Assembly: GCA_017858295.1 (NCBI GenBank)
Contig: JAFMBU010000017.1
Span: forward strand, 1-17,601
From: Porticoccaceae bacterium
GTDB taxonomy: Bacteria; Pseudomonadota; Gammaproteobacteria; Pseudomonadales; Porticoccaceae
Reading direction: 5' to 3'
DNA: 17,601 nt
The translations under genes were made by a program, and so were the position numbers. Below are positions 7,139-14,117 of this stretch, piece by piece; within the stretch, counting starts at the first letter, position 1; the number at the start of each line of letters is the position of its first letter. Under the pieces are notes generated by a model. The model ran no database searches and was not told the origin of the DNA. It worked only from the letters and a program-made list of their open reading frames with translations.

Positions 7139-8254
7139 TTAAGGATTGCGCAACAGATCACCCAGATCAATTTGCCTATCCGCTTCCATTACCAAGGCAA
7201 AGCTCATTTTCTCGTAGGTGTCGAATACCATTAACAGGCCGATGCGCTCATCGGGCAAACGCACCCGTTCGCTGGCCACACGATCTTTTACCAATTCTCC
7301 GCGCTTAAAAATCGCCAAGGTATCACCGGACTGCAAGCCATCGCGGTTGCCGCGATTAATCGCCACAACATCGAGGGCGCCGGCATTGCGGACACCCTCT
7401 TCCACATTCATCACCAATCCGCTGATTGCGGTTTCTGGCGCGCGGGGATAAAAGGTCGATGCCAAGGTTCTCTCTTCGGCGACCAATAGGCGGTCCTTGA
7501 TACGAATCTCGCCCTCGGCACGACTGACATTTAGAGTGGCAACGTCCTTTTCCAGGGCTTTGATTCTAGCGGCGCCAATATCTATGGCCCTGATACCGAG
7601 CAACTCACCAGTCTGCGGATCTAAATAGGGCTCACCGCGGCGGTAGATGCCATAATTTAAACGATTCTCGGTGAAGTCACCGCGAGCATAAAAGTCATCA
7701 TTCATGCCCACTAGTATGCGCCGCTCAGCGCCACCGAGCACATAGGGCGCGCCATTCAATGTGGCATTGTCTGTTACTCGGGTTTTGGACAGAAAAGTGC
7801 TGATAACATTTAATGGCAGGGCACTGATAGCGTCGCCGTGATCTAGGCTGCGAATTTCCGGAGACAGCTTGACCTCGCGGCTGCGGACGATTTTGAGCTG
7901 GGGTACACCATTGATATACACCAGACTGATAACGTCGCCGGGATAAATCAGGTGAGGGTTGTCGATCTGTTGGTTGGCGTGCCATATCTCCGGCCACATC
8001 CAGGGGTCCTTTAAGAACAGGGCCGAGATGTCCCACAGCGTGTCACCGGGAACTACAGTGTAGCTATCGGGTACATCTTCGTTGATCAAGGCGCTTGGGC
8101 TGGAGGAATTTGGATTTGAGGGGCTTTGGTTTGAGACACTCTGGTTTGCGAAGCTTTGGTTTGAGAAGCTTTGATTTGAGAAGCTTAGGGCAGCAGCCAG
8201 AGTAGTGGAAAGCACAGCTGCCATCAGCGCGCTGCTGAATCGGAATTTTTTCAT
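7139..8254 (-). CDS. tsaP: LysM peptidoglycan-binding protein, TsaP-like (type IV pilus secretin anchor)
   Basis: The 371-residue protein has a signal peptide (residues 1 to about 22), a low-complexity S-F-S-N-Q repeat linker (24-50), one LysM domain (about 63-113, with Y-T-V-V-P-G-D-T-L-W-D-I and N-P-H-L-I-Y-P-G-D), and a C-terminal region of about 200 residues. This is the layout of TsaP (P. aeruginosa PA0020), which binds peptidoglycan through LysM and aligns the PilQ secretin of type IV pili in the outer membrane. The position next to dprA and divergent from def is also that of PA0020, as I recall. AGGA lies about 9 nt before the ATG at 8254. The LysM and export assignment are certain from sequence; the pilus role is inferred from family and synteny, and no pilus gene is in the window. 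Confidence 0.88.
   Translation of the reverse strand: MKKFRFSSALMAAVLSTTLAAALSFSNQSFSNQSFANQSVSNQSPSNPNSSSPSALINEDVPDSYTVVPGDTLWDISALFLKDPWMWPEIWHANQQIDNPHLIYPGDVISLVYINGVPQLKIVRSREVKLSPEIRSLDHGDAISALPLNVISTFLSKTRVTDNATLNGAPYVLGGAERRILVGMNDDFYARGDFTENRLNYGIYRRGEPYLDPQTGELLGIRAIDIGAARIKALEKDVATLNVSRAEGEIRIKDRLLVAEERTLASTFYPRAPETAISGLVMNVEEGVRNAGALDVVAINRGNRDGLQSGDTLAIFKRGELVKDRVASERVRLPDERIGLLMVFDTYEKMSFALVMEADRQIDLGDLLRNP
8106..8180 (-). repeat. Five tandem 15-bp repeats encoding an S-F-S-N-Q linker in tsaP
   Basis: Five consecutive 15-bp units (8106-8120, 8121-8135, 8136-8150, 8151-8165, 8166-8180) are variants of AAGCTTTGGTTTGAG on the plus strand, followed by a partial sixth (AAGCTT at 8181-8186). 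The two units nearest the signal peptide (8151-8180) differ at one base; the unit at 8136-8150 is the most diverged. In the minus-strand reading frame each unit encodes a five-residue repeat, so copy-number change keeps the frame. The array sits just after the signal peptide and before the LysM domain. Confidence 0.85.
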
Positions 8255-8286
8255 GTTTCTGAGTCCTTTCTCCGGGCAGGGTTAGT

Positions 8287-8316
8287 GTATAATTTCACCG
8301 TTTCTGATGGTGCCAA
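8287..8316 (-). promoter_or_regulatory. Candidate sigma-70 promoter of tsaP
   Basis: On the minus strand, TTGGCA (complement of 8311-8316) is separated by 18 nt from TTATAC (complement of 8287-8292). This would start transcription near 8280, leaving a short leader that contains the tsaP ribosome-binding site. The same bases read TATAAT on the plus strand (8288-8293), so a promoter facing def is also possible, but it lacks a -35 match. Confidence 0.4.
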
Positions 8317-8342
8317 AAAGGTAATTGTTAAGAACCAAATGG

Positions 8343-8392
8343 AAAGCGCCGCCGGGTTAGCTTAATGGTAGCAGCGCTTTTAACTTTTTTTT
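8343..8392 (+). terminator. Hairpin plus T-run upstream of def: terminator or leader attenuator
   Basis: AAAGCGCCGC (8343-8352) pairs with GCAGCGCTTT (8371-8380) in a 10-bp stem with one C-A mismatch, closing an 18-nt loop. After TAAC comes a run of eight T (8385-8392), and the def ATG is 21 nt later. This looks like a rho-independent terminator on the plus strand, yet no gene upstream reads towards it. It would therefore act in the def leader or end a short RNA. The segment 8350-8375 also looks like the 5' part of a tRNA (tRNA-Gly-like D-arm), but no matching 3' half is present. Confidence 0.45.
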
Positions 8393-8412
8393 AGAATTTC
8401 ATCACATCTACT

Positions 8413-8919
8413 ATGGCTATATTAAAGATACTCGAATTCCCAGATCCCCGACTGCGCACTGTCGCCAAGCCGGTTACTGACGTGGATGAGACAATAAAGC
8501 GTCTGATCGCAGATATGTTTGACACTATGAAAGACGCTCAGGGTATTGGCCTGGCGGCATCACAGATTGATGTTCATCTGCGGGTTATCGTCATGGACTT
8601 GGGTGAAGATGACATAGGCCCAAGAGTCTTTATCAATCCCGAAATTGAAGCATTGGACGACAGCGTTGACCCCTATGAAGAGGGCTGCCTGTCAGTGCCC
8701 GGATTTTACGAGAAGGTCGACCGCCCGGCCCATGTGATGATTCGCGCATTGGATGGCGAGGGCAACGCCTTTGAAGAAGAGGCCCGGGGCCTGCTTGCCG
8801 TGTGTATACAACATGAAATTGATCATCTCGAAGGCAAATTATTTGTCGACTATCTGTCGCCCTTTAAACGCCAGCGCATTCGCAAGAAACTCGAAAAAAT
8901 TCATCGCCAGAATGCATAG
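8413..8919 (+). CDS. def: Peptide deformylase
   Basis: Def removes the formyl group from the N-terminal methionine of new proteins, using an Fe2+ or Zn2+ centre. The 168-residue protein has all three motifs: G-I-G-L-A-A-S-Q at 44-51, E-G-C-L-S with metal ligand Cys92, and Q-H-E-I-D-H-L-E-G with ligands His134 and His138 and catalytic Glu135. Its length equals that of E. coli Def. The ATG at 8413 is fixed by homology, but the 20 nt before it contain no convincing Shine-Dalgarno sequence. It leads a plus-strand run with fmt 12 nt downstream. Confidence 0.97.
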   Translation: MAILKILEFPDPRLRTVAKPVTDVDETIKRLIADMFDTMKDAQGIGLAASQIDVHLRVIVMDLGEDDIGPRVFINPEIEALDDSVDPYEEGCLSVPGFYEKVDRPAHVMIRALDGEGNAFEEEARGLLAVCIQHEIDHLEGKLFVDYLSPFKRQRIRKKLEKIHRQNA

Positions 8920-8931
8920 GACGTCTGTCAC

Positions 8932-9870
8932 TTGAGAGTACTATTCGCAGGAACGCCAGACTTCGCCGCGGCACACCTGCAGGCTTTGCTCGACGCGCCG
9001 ACTATTTCAGTTATTGGCGTCTATAGCCAACCGGACCGGCCCGCTGGTCGCGGTAAAAAACTCACCGCCAGCCCAGTTAAAAAGCTCGCCCTTAAACATC
9101 AGCTACCCGTATTTCAGCCGCAATCTCTAAAAGATCCACAACAACAGCGAATTTTAAGTGAACTGCAGGCGGATATTATGGTGGTGGTGGCCTATGGTCT
9201 TATTTTGCCCCAAGCCATCCTGGATGCGCCACGGCTGGGCTGTATCAATGTCCACGCCTCGATTTTGCCGCGCTGGCGCGGGGCGGCACCTATTCAGCGC
9301 GCCATTGAAGCCGGTGACGCAGAAACTGGCGTCACCATTATGCAGATGGATGCTGGCCTAGATACCGGCGCCATGTTGAGCGTTTCCCGCTGCGACATTG
9401 ATAGCAATGAGACCAGCGCCAGCCTGCATGGCAAGCTAGAAGTGCTCGGCGCACCAGCGCTGCTGCATACGTTAGAGTCCCTAAACAGTGGCCTTGCGGT
9501 GGCAGTAGAACAAGATGATCAGCTGAGCTGCTATGCGGCGAAAATCACCAAGCAGGAGGCTCTGATCGATTGGAGCCAGTCTGCCCAGATATTAGACCGT
9601 CAGATTCGTGCATTTAATCCTTTCCCCGCGGCTTACACCACCTTGGACGAGCTGCGCATCAAAATATGGCAGGCAGAGCCGACCCCAGCCTCAGGCCTGA
9701 CGCCAGGTCAAATCATCTCCGCAGATAGCGCTGGCATACTGGTTAGTTGCGGTGAGCAATCGCTACTATTAACCGAAATACAGTTGCCGGGAAAATCGCG
9801 CATGGCCGTCTCTGAAGTACTCAAATCTCGCGGCGAATTATTTGCCCCCAAGCGGCTGCTAGGCTCTTGA
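8932..9870 (+). CDS. fmt: Methionyl-tRNA formyltransferase
   Basis: Fmt formylates initiator Met-tRNA from 10-formyltetrahydrofolate, the counterpart of Def. The 312-residue protein has F-A-G-T-P-D-F-A at 5-12, Q-P-D-R-P-A-G-R-G-K at 33-42, and the catalytic residues Asn106, His108 and Asp144, two positions earlier than in E. coli because the N-terminus is shorter. A C-terminal OB-fold-like domain follows from about residue 205. The start is TTG at 8932: it immediately precedes the first beta strand and has AGGA about 10 nt upstream, and no ATG or GTG is usable without losing that strand. Its stop TGA overlaps the start of rsmB by 4 nt. Confidence 0.96.
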   Translation: MRVLFAGTPDFAAAHLQALLDAPTISVIGVYSQPDRPAGRGKKLTASPVKKLALKHQLPVFQPQSLKDPQQQRILSELQADIMVVVAYGLILPQAILDAPRLGCINVHASILPRWRGAAPIQRAIEAGDAETGVTIMQMDAGLDTGAMLSVSRCDIDSNETSASLHGKLEVLGAPALLHTLESLNSGLAVAVEQDDQLSCYAAKITKQEALIDWSQSAQILDRQIRAFNPFPAAYTTLDELRIKIWQAEPTPASGLTPGQIISADSAGILVSCGEQSLLLTEIQLPGKSRMAVSEVLKSRGELFAPKRLLGS

Positions 9871-11174
9871 TAAATACCCGCGTCGCTGTGGCCGAAGTCA
9901 TAGCTCAAGTCCTGCGCGGCAAATCACTTTCGGCATTGCTTCCAGAGTACGCCAGCAAAGTGGCGGAAAAAGATATTGGGCTATTTAAAGAGCTCTGTTT
10001 CGGCACCTTGCGCTGGTATCCGGCGATTGAGCTTTTGCTTCATGAGCTGATGCAAAAGCCCATGCGCGAAAAAGAGTTCGAGGTCCAGGGCCTTCTAGCC
10101 TGTGGACTCTACCAGCTGATGCATACCCGTATTGCCGATCACGCGGCAATCAATGAAACCGTGACTGCGGTGACTAAACTTAAGCGCCCTTGGGCCAAAG
10201 GTCTGGTCAATGGAGTGCTGCGGAATTTTCTGCGTCAGCGCGCCGAGCTGGAAGCTAAGCTGAGCAAAAACCCTATTTTCGTTCGCGCTCACCCCCAGTG
10301 GCTGCTCGATAGCCTTTTCAATTCATGGGGATCCGCAGTGGCAATCGACGTTCTTGCCGCCAACAATCAGCAGGCACCGATGACCTTGCGGGTTAATCAA
10401 CTGCAGGGCTCAAGAGATGCCTATTTAGAGCAATTGAGCGCGGCCAATATAGAGGCTAGAGCTACTGAATTTAGCCAGCAAGGCATTCAGCTACAGTCGG
10501 CAACCGATGTTGCCACATTGCCGGGCTGGTTAGAGGGTGCAGTGAGTGTCCAGGATGAAGCAGCTCAGTTAGCGGCAGCTTTGCTGCAGCTGGAACCCAA
10601 TCAGCAAGTGCTCGACGCCTGCTGTGCCCCAGGGGGCAAGACTTGCCATATTCTCGAGGCTCAGCCGCAGCTCAACAAAGTAGTTGCCGTAGAACTGGAA
10701 AGTCGACGTATGCCGCGAGTTGAGGAAAACCTCCAACGCCTAGGCCTGAAGGCCGACTTAGTGGTGGGAGATGCGAGCGCAACTGCTGACTGGTGGGACG
10801 GCGAGCGATTCCAGCGCATCCTTCTCGATGCACCCTGTTCGGCCAGTGGCGTGATTCGCCGCCACCCAGATATCAAACTGCTGCGCAAGGCGACAGATAT
10901 TGTTAAGCTAGCCGAATTGCAGTTGCAACTGCTGCGCAGCCTTTGGCAGTGCTTGGACGAGGGCGGTATCATGCTCTATGCAACCTGCTCAGTACTGCCC
11001 CAGGAAAACGATCAGGTGATCGACAAATTTTTAGCGGAAACCCCTGAAGCTGAGCTCTATAACATAGAGGCGGAATGGGGAATCAAAACCGATTTTGGGC
11101 GACAGCTTTTCCCCATGATCAATGGCAATGACGGGTTTTATTACTCGCGATTGCGTAAAACAAGCCAGAAGTAA
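9867..11174 (+). CDS. rsmB: 16S rRNA (cytosine-967-C5)-methyltransferase
   Basis: RsmB (Sun/Fmu) methylates C967 of 16S rRNA with S-adenosylmethionine. The 435-residue protein has an N-terminal NusB-like helical domain (about 1-130) and a C-terminal Rossmann methyltransferase domain. SAM-binding D-A-C-C-A-P-G-G-K is at 250-258, D-A-P-C-S-A-S-G at 321-328 contains Cys324, and Y-A-T-C-S at 371-375 contains Cys374, the two active-site cysteines of this family. E. coli RsmB is 429 residues. The start appears to be TTG at 9867, overlapping the fmt stop as TTGA. A GTG seven codons later (9888) is an alternative, without a ribosome-binding site. Translational coupling to fmt is likely. Confidence 0.95.
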   Translation: MINTRVAVAEVIAQVLRGKSLSALLPEYASKVAEKDIGLFKELCFGTLRWYPAIELLLHELMQKPMREKEFEVQGLLACGLYQLMHTRIADHAAINETVTAVTKLKRPWAKGLVNGVLRNFLRQRAELEAKLSKNPIFVRAHPQWLLDSLFNSWGSAVAIDVLAANNQQAPMTLRVNQLQGSRDAYLEQLSAANIEARATEFSQQGIQLQSATDVATLPGWLEGAVSVQDEAAQLAAALLQLEPNQQVLDACCAPGGKTCHILEAQPQLNKVVAVELESRRMPRVEENLQRLGLKADLVVGDASATADWWDGERFQRILLDAPCSASGVIRRHPDIKLLRKATDIVKLAELQLQLLRSLWQCLDEGGIMLYATCSVLPQENDQVIDKFLAETPEAELYNIEAEWGIKTDFGRQLFPMINGNDGFYYSRLRKTSQK

Positions 11175-11201
11175 GCGGATAAACAGCCAGGCTATTAAGT
11201 A

Positions 11202-12584
11202 ATGAAAATAATAATTGTTGGGGCAGGGCAGGTTGGCGGCACACTCGCAGAGCACCTTGCTCGCGAGTACAACGATATTACCGTTGTCGATATCAACGAA
11301 GCTACGCTGCGGGGACTGCAGGATCGTCTTGATATTCGCACCGTCGTCGGCACCGGATCGCACCCAGATGTGCTGGTCAATGCCGGTATCGAAGAGGCGG
11401 ATATGCTGGTCGCAGTAACCAACAGCGATGAGATCAATATTATCGCCTGCCAGGTCGCCTACTCACTGTTTCACACCCCAACCAAAATTGCCCGCATCCG
11501 CTCGCGTAACTACACCAATCCAAAATATAAAGAAAAGCTCTTCAACGACAAACATATGCCTGTGGATGTGATGATCACTCCTGAGATGGTGGTAAAAGAC
11601 TACATTCAGAAATTGATCGAACAGCCCGGCGCACTGCAGGTCCTGGATTTTGCCGATGGCGCTATTCAGCTGGTGGGTCTGCGCGCGGTTAAAGACAGTC
11701 CACTGGTGGGCCAACAACTGCGCTTCTTAAAAGAACATATGCCCGATGCCGATGCTCGAGTGGCCGCGGTGTTTGGTAAAGATGGCGCGATCTTTCCCAC
11801 CGGAGAAACCGTTATTGAAGATGGCGATGAGGTTTTCTTTGTCGCGGCGAAAAAGAATATTCGCAAAGTGATGAGCGAGCTGCGTCGACTTGAGAAACCC
11901 TATCATCGCCTGATGATTGCCGGCGGCGGCAATATTGGTTTCAGTCTGGCCAAGGCGCTGGAAAAAGACTACAACATCAAAATCATTGAGTACTCGACCG
12001 AACGCGCTCGACACCTGTCGGAAAAGCTCAATAAGAGCGTGGTGTTAAACGGCTCGGCAACGGATCAAGAGTTATTGCTCGATGAGAATATAGATAAGAC
12101 CGATGTGTTTTTGGCCCTGACCAATGATGATGAAGTGAATATCATGGCCTCGCTGTTGGCGAAAAAGCTCGGTGCGCGCAAAGTGATGACATTGATCAAC
12201 AACCCGGTCTATGCCGATCTGATGCAGGGTGGGGTGATTGATATAGCTATCTCACCCCAGCAGGCAACCACCAGCTCGCTGCTCTCTCATGTTCGCCAGG
12301 GAGATATGGTCTGTGTGCACTCACTGCGACGTGGTGCCGCAGAGGCGCTGGAAATAATCGTTCACGGTGACGAAAAAAGCTCGAAAGTTGTGGGCCGCGC
12401 TATCGGTGATATTAAATCACCGCCCGGGGCCACCCTTGCCGCCTTGGTACGCAACGGTGAGGTGGTCATTGCCCACCATGATACGGTCATCCAGACTGGC
12501 GACCATGTGATTGTCTTTGTGGTTGATAAGGCCAACACCAAAGCCATCGAAAAACTGTTCTCCGTGAGCTTCTCATTTTTTTAG
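11202..12584 (+). CDS. trkA: Trk potassium uptake regulatory NAD(H)-binding protein
   Basis: TrkA is the cytoplasmic gating subunit of the Trk K+ transporter and binds NAD(H) or other nucleotides. The 460-residue protein (E. coli 458) has two tandem RCK units. The first Rossmann domain starts at residue 1 with G7-A-G-Q-V-G12, and its C-terminal subdomain covers about 140-220. The second starts near 236 with G-G-G-N-I-G at 241-246, with its own C-terminal subdomain at about 375-455. trkH starts 32 nt after its stop, so gating ring and pore are encoded together. Confidence 0.97.
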   Translation: MKIIIVGAGQVGGTLAEHLAREYNDITVVDINEATLRGLQDRLDIRTVVGTGSHPDVLVNAGIEEADMLVAVTNSDEINIIACQVAYSLFHTPTKIARIRSRNYTNPKYKEKLFNDKHMPVDVMITPEMVVKDYIQKLIEQPGALQVLDFADGAIQLVGLRAVKDSPLVGQQLRFLKEHMPDADARVAAVFGKDGAIFPTGETVIEDGDEVFFVAAKKNIRKVMSELRRLEKPYHRLMIAGGGNIGFSLAKALEKDYNIKIIEYSTERARHLSEKLNKSVVLNGSATDQELLLDENIDKTDVFLALTNDDEVNIMASLLAKKLGARKVMTLINNPVYADLMQGGVIDIAISPQQATTSSLLSHVRQGDMVCVHSLRRGAAEALEIIVHGDEKSSKVVGRAIGDIKSPPGATLAALVRNGEVVIAHHDTVIQTGDHVIVFVVDKANTKAIEKLFSVSFSFF

Positions 12585-12615
12585 GCCAGCAAAAAAATTT
12601 AGGGCGTAGCCACTA

Positions 12616-14064
12616 ATGCACCTCAATATCATTGCCAGAGTACTTGGTCTGTTGCTGATGATCTTCAGCTTGACCATGTTGCCACCGATTTTGGTGGCGA
12701 TTTTATATGGAGAGGCGACTTCATCCACCTTTGCCATCGCCTTTGGCATTACGCTGGCGGTAGGACTGGTATTCTGGCTGCCGTCGAAACAGGTGAACGC
12801 AGATATGCGCACCAGGGATGGCTTTTTGATTACGGTTTGCTTTTGGTTGGTGCTGAGTACCTTTGGTGCCCTGCCGCTGATGCTGACCGAGGCGCTCAAT
12901 CTTAGCTTTATCAATGCGCTGTTTGAGTCAGTTTCCGGACTCACCACCACTGGCGCAACCGTTATCTCAGGGCTCGATGACCTACCTAAATCGATTCTCT
13001 ACTATCGCCAGCAACTGCAGTGGCTCGGCGGTATAGGTATAGTGGTGATCGCGGTGGCCATTCTGCCAATGCTCGGAGTCGGTGGTATGCAGCTCTATCG
13101 CACAGAGACACCGGGACCAATGAAGGACTCCAAGCTGACTCCGCGGATCCGTGAGACGGCCAATGTGTTGTTTAAGATTTACTTGGCCCTGACTGCCGTC
13201 TGTGCTCTCGCCTATTGGCTGGCGGGCATGTCCGGCTTCGACGCCATAAGCCATAGTTTTTCCACCGTCTCCATTGGTGGCTTCTCGACCCACGATGCCA
13301 GTATTGGCTTCTTTGATAGCTCGGCGATTATGGCCATCTGTGCGTTCTTTATGGTGATCTCCGGGATCAACTTTGCCCTGCATTTCCATGTTTGGCATGA
13401 TCGCAAAATCTCCCACTACTGGTCAGACCCAGAAGCGCGGATGTATATCTATCTGCTTATAGGTGGCGTGGCTATTACCTGTCTGTATCTCTATTACAGC
13501 GGCACCTACGGCTGGAGCGAGAGTATCCGCCAGGGCGGTTTCCACCTGATTTCGATCATGACGACCACTGGTTTTACCACTGATAACTTCAGTGCTTGGC
13601 CGACCTTCCTGCCGTTCTTCTTAGTCTTCTTATCATTCTTTGGTGCCTGTGCCGGGTCCACCGGTGGCGGCATCAAGATAGGTCGCATGCTAATTTTGGG
13701 CCAGCAATGCATTCGTGAGATCTATCGTCTAGTGCATCCCAATGCGCTACTGCCCATCAAGATTCAAAATCGCCGTATTCCCAGTCGCGTCGCCGATGCG
13801 ATCTGGGCTTTCTTCGGAGCCTATCTGGCGATCTTCTACTTAATGGTGCTGTTATTGCTGGCGTCTGGTCTCGACTACGTTACCGCTTGGTCGGCCACTG
13901 CTGCGTCGCTGAATAACCTCGGCCCTGGATTAGGTGAGGTGGCGATCAACTTCGCTGACCTAAATGGTTTCGCCAAGTGGGTGCTGTGCTGGGGAATGTT
14001 ACTGGGACGTCTAGAGATCTTTACGCTGCTGGTACTGTTTACGCCAACCTTCTGGAAGAACTAA
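12616..14064 (+). CDS. trkH: Trk potassium uptake membrane pore subunit
   Basis: TrkH is the K+-translocating inner-membrane subunit, driven by the proton gradient and gated by TrkA. The 482-residue protein (E. coli 483) has four membrane-pore-membrane repeats after N-terminal helices. Pore-loop signatures are T-T-T-G-A-T near 110-115, S-I-G-G-F-S-T near 219-225, T-T-T-G-F-T-T near 316-322, and L-N-N-L-G-P-G near 432-438. As expected, the fourth filter is the most divergent. The start has AGGG about 10 nt upstream. The stop codon TAA lies inside the stem of the following terminator, so this is the last gene of the transcript. Confidence 0.97.
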   Translation: MHLNIIARVLGLLLMIFSLTMLPPILVAILYGEATSSTFAIAFGITLAVGLVFWLPSKQVNADMRTRDGFLITVCFWLVLSTFGALPLMLTEALNLSFINALFESVSGLTTTGATVISGLDDLPKSILYYRQQLQWLGGIGIVVIAVAILPMLGVGGMQLYRTETPGPMKDSKLTPRIRETANVLFKIYLALTAVCALAYWLAGMSGFDAISHSFSTVSIGGFSTHDASIGFFDSSAIMAICAFFMVISGINFALHFHVWHDRKISHYWSDPEARMYIYLLIGGVAITCLYLYYSGTYGWSESIRQGGFHLISIMTTTGFTTDNFSAWPTFLPFFLVFLSFFGACAGSTGGGIKIGRMLILGQQCIREIYRLVHPNALLPIKIQNRRIPSRVADAIWAFFGAYLAIFYLMVLLLLASGLDYVTAWSATAASLNNLGPGLGEVAINFADLNGFAKWVLCWGMLLGRLEIFTLLVLFTPTFWKN

Positions 14065-14106
14065 GCCTGCTGGATCCAATCTGTTAGATCCAGCAGGCTT
14101 AATTTT
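14062..14106 (+). terminator. Strong rho-independent terminator after trkH
   Basis: A perfect 15-bp stem joins 14062-14076 (begins TAAGCCTGC) to 14087-14101 around a 10-nt loop, followed by AATTTT. The left arm starts with the trkH stop codon. It lies between the convergent genes trkH and the TRAP lipoprotein. The opposite-strand T content is poor, so it probably works mainly on the plus strand. Confidence 0.9.
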
Positions 14107-14117
14107 GGCCTCGCTAA

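Noticed and set aside
8350..8392. A complete tRNA gene ahead of def
   Set aside because: Only a 5' acceptor/D-arm-like part is present; there is no anticodon stem-loop, T-arm or matching acceptor 3' strand.
12982..13416. 144-codon minus-strand frame inside trkH
   Set aside because: Antisense shadow of the conserved pore regions of TrkH; composition follows the sense gene.
14062..14106. The long inverted repeat after trkH as a mobile-element end or protein operator
   Set aside because: Position at the stop codon, perfect stem, short loop and T-run fit an intrinsic terminator; there is no transposase or target duplication.
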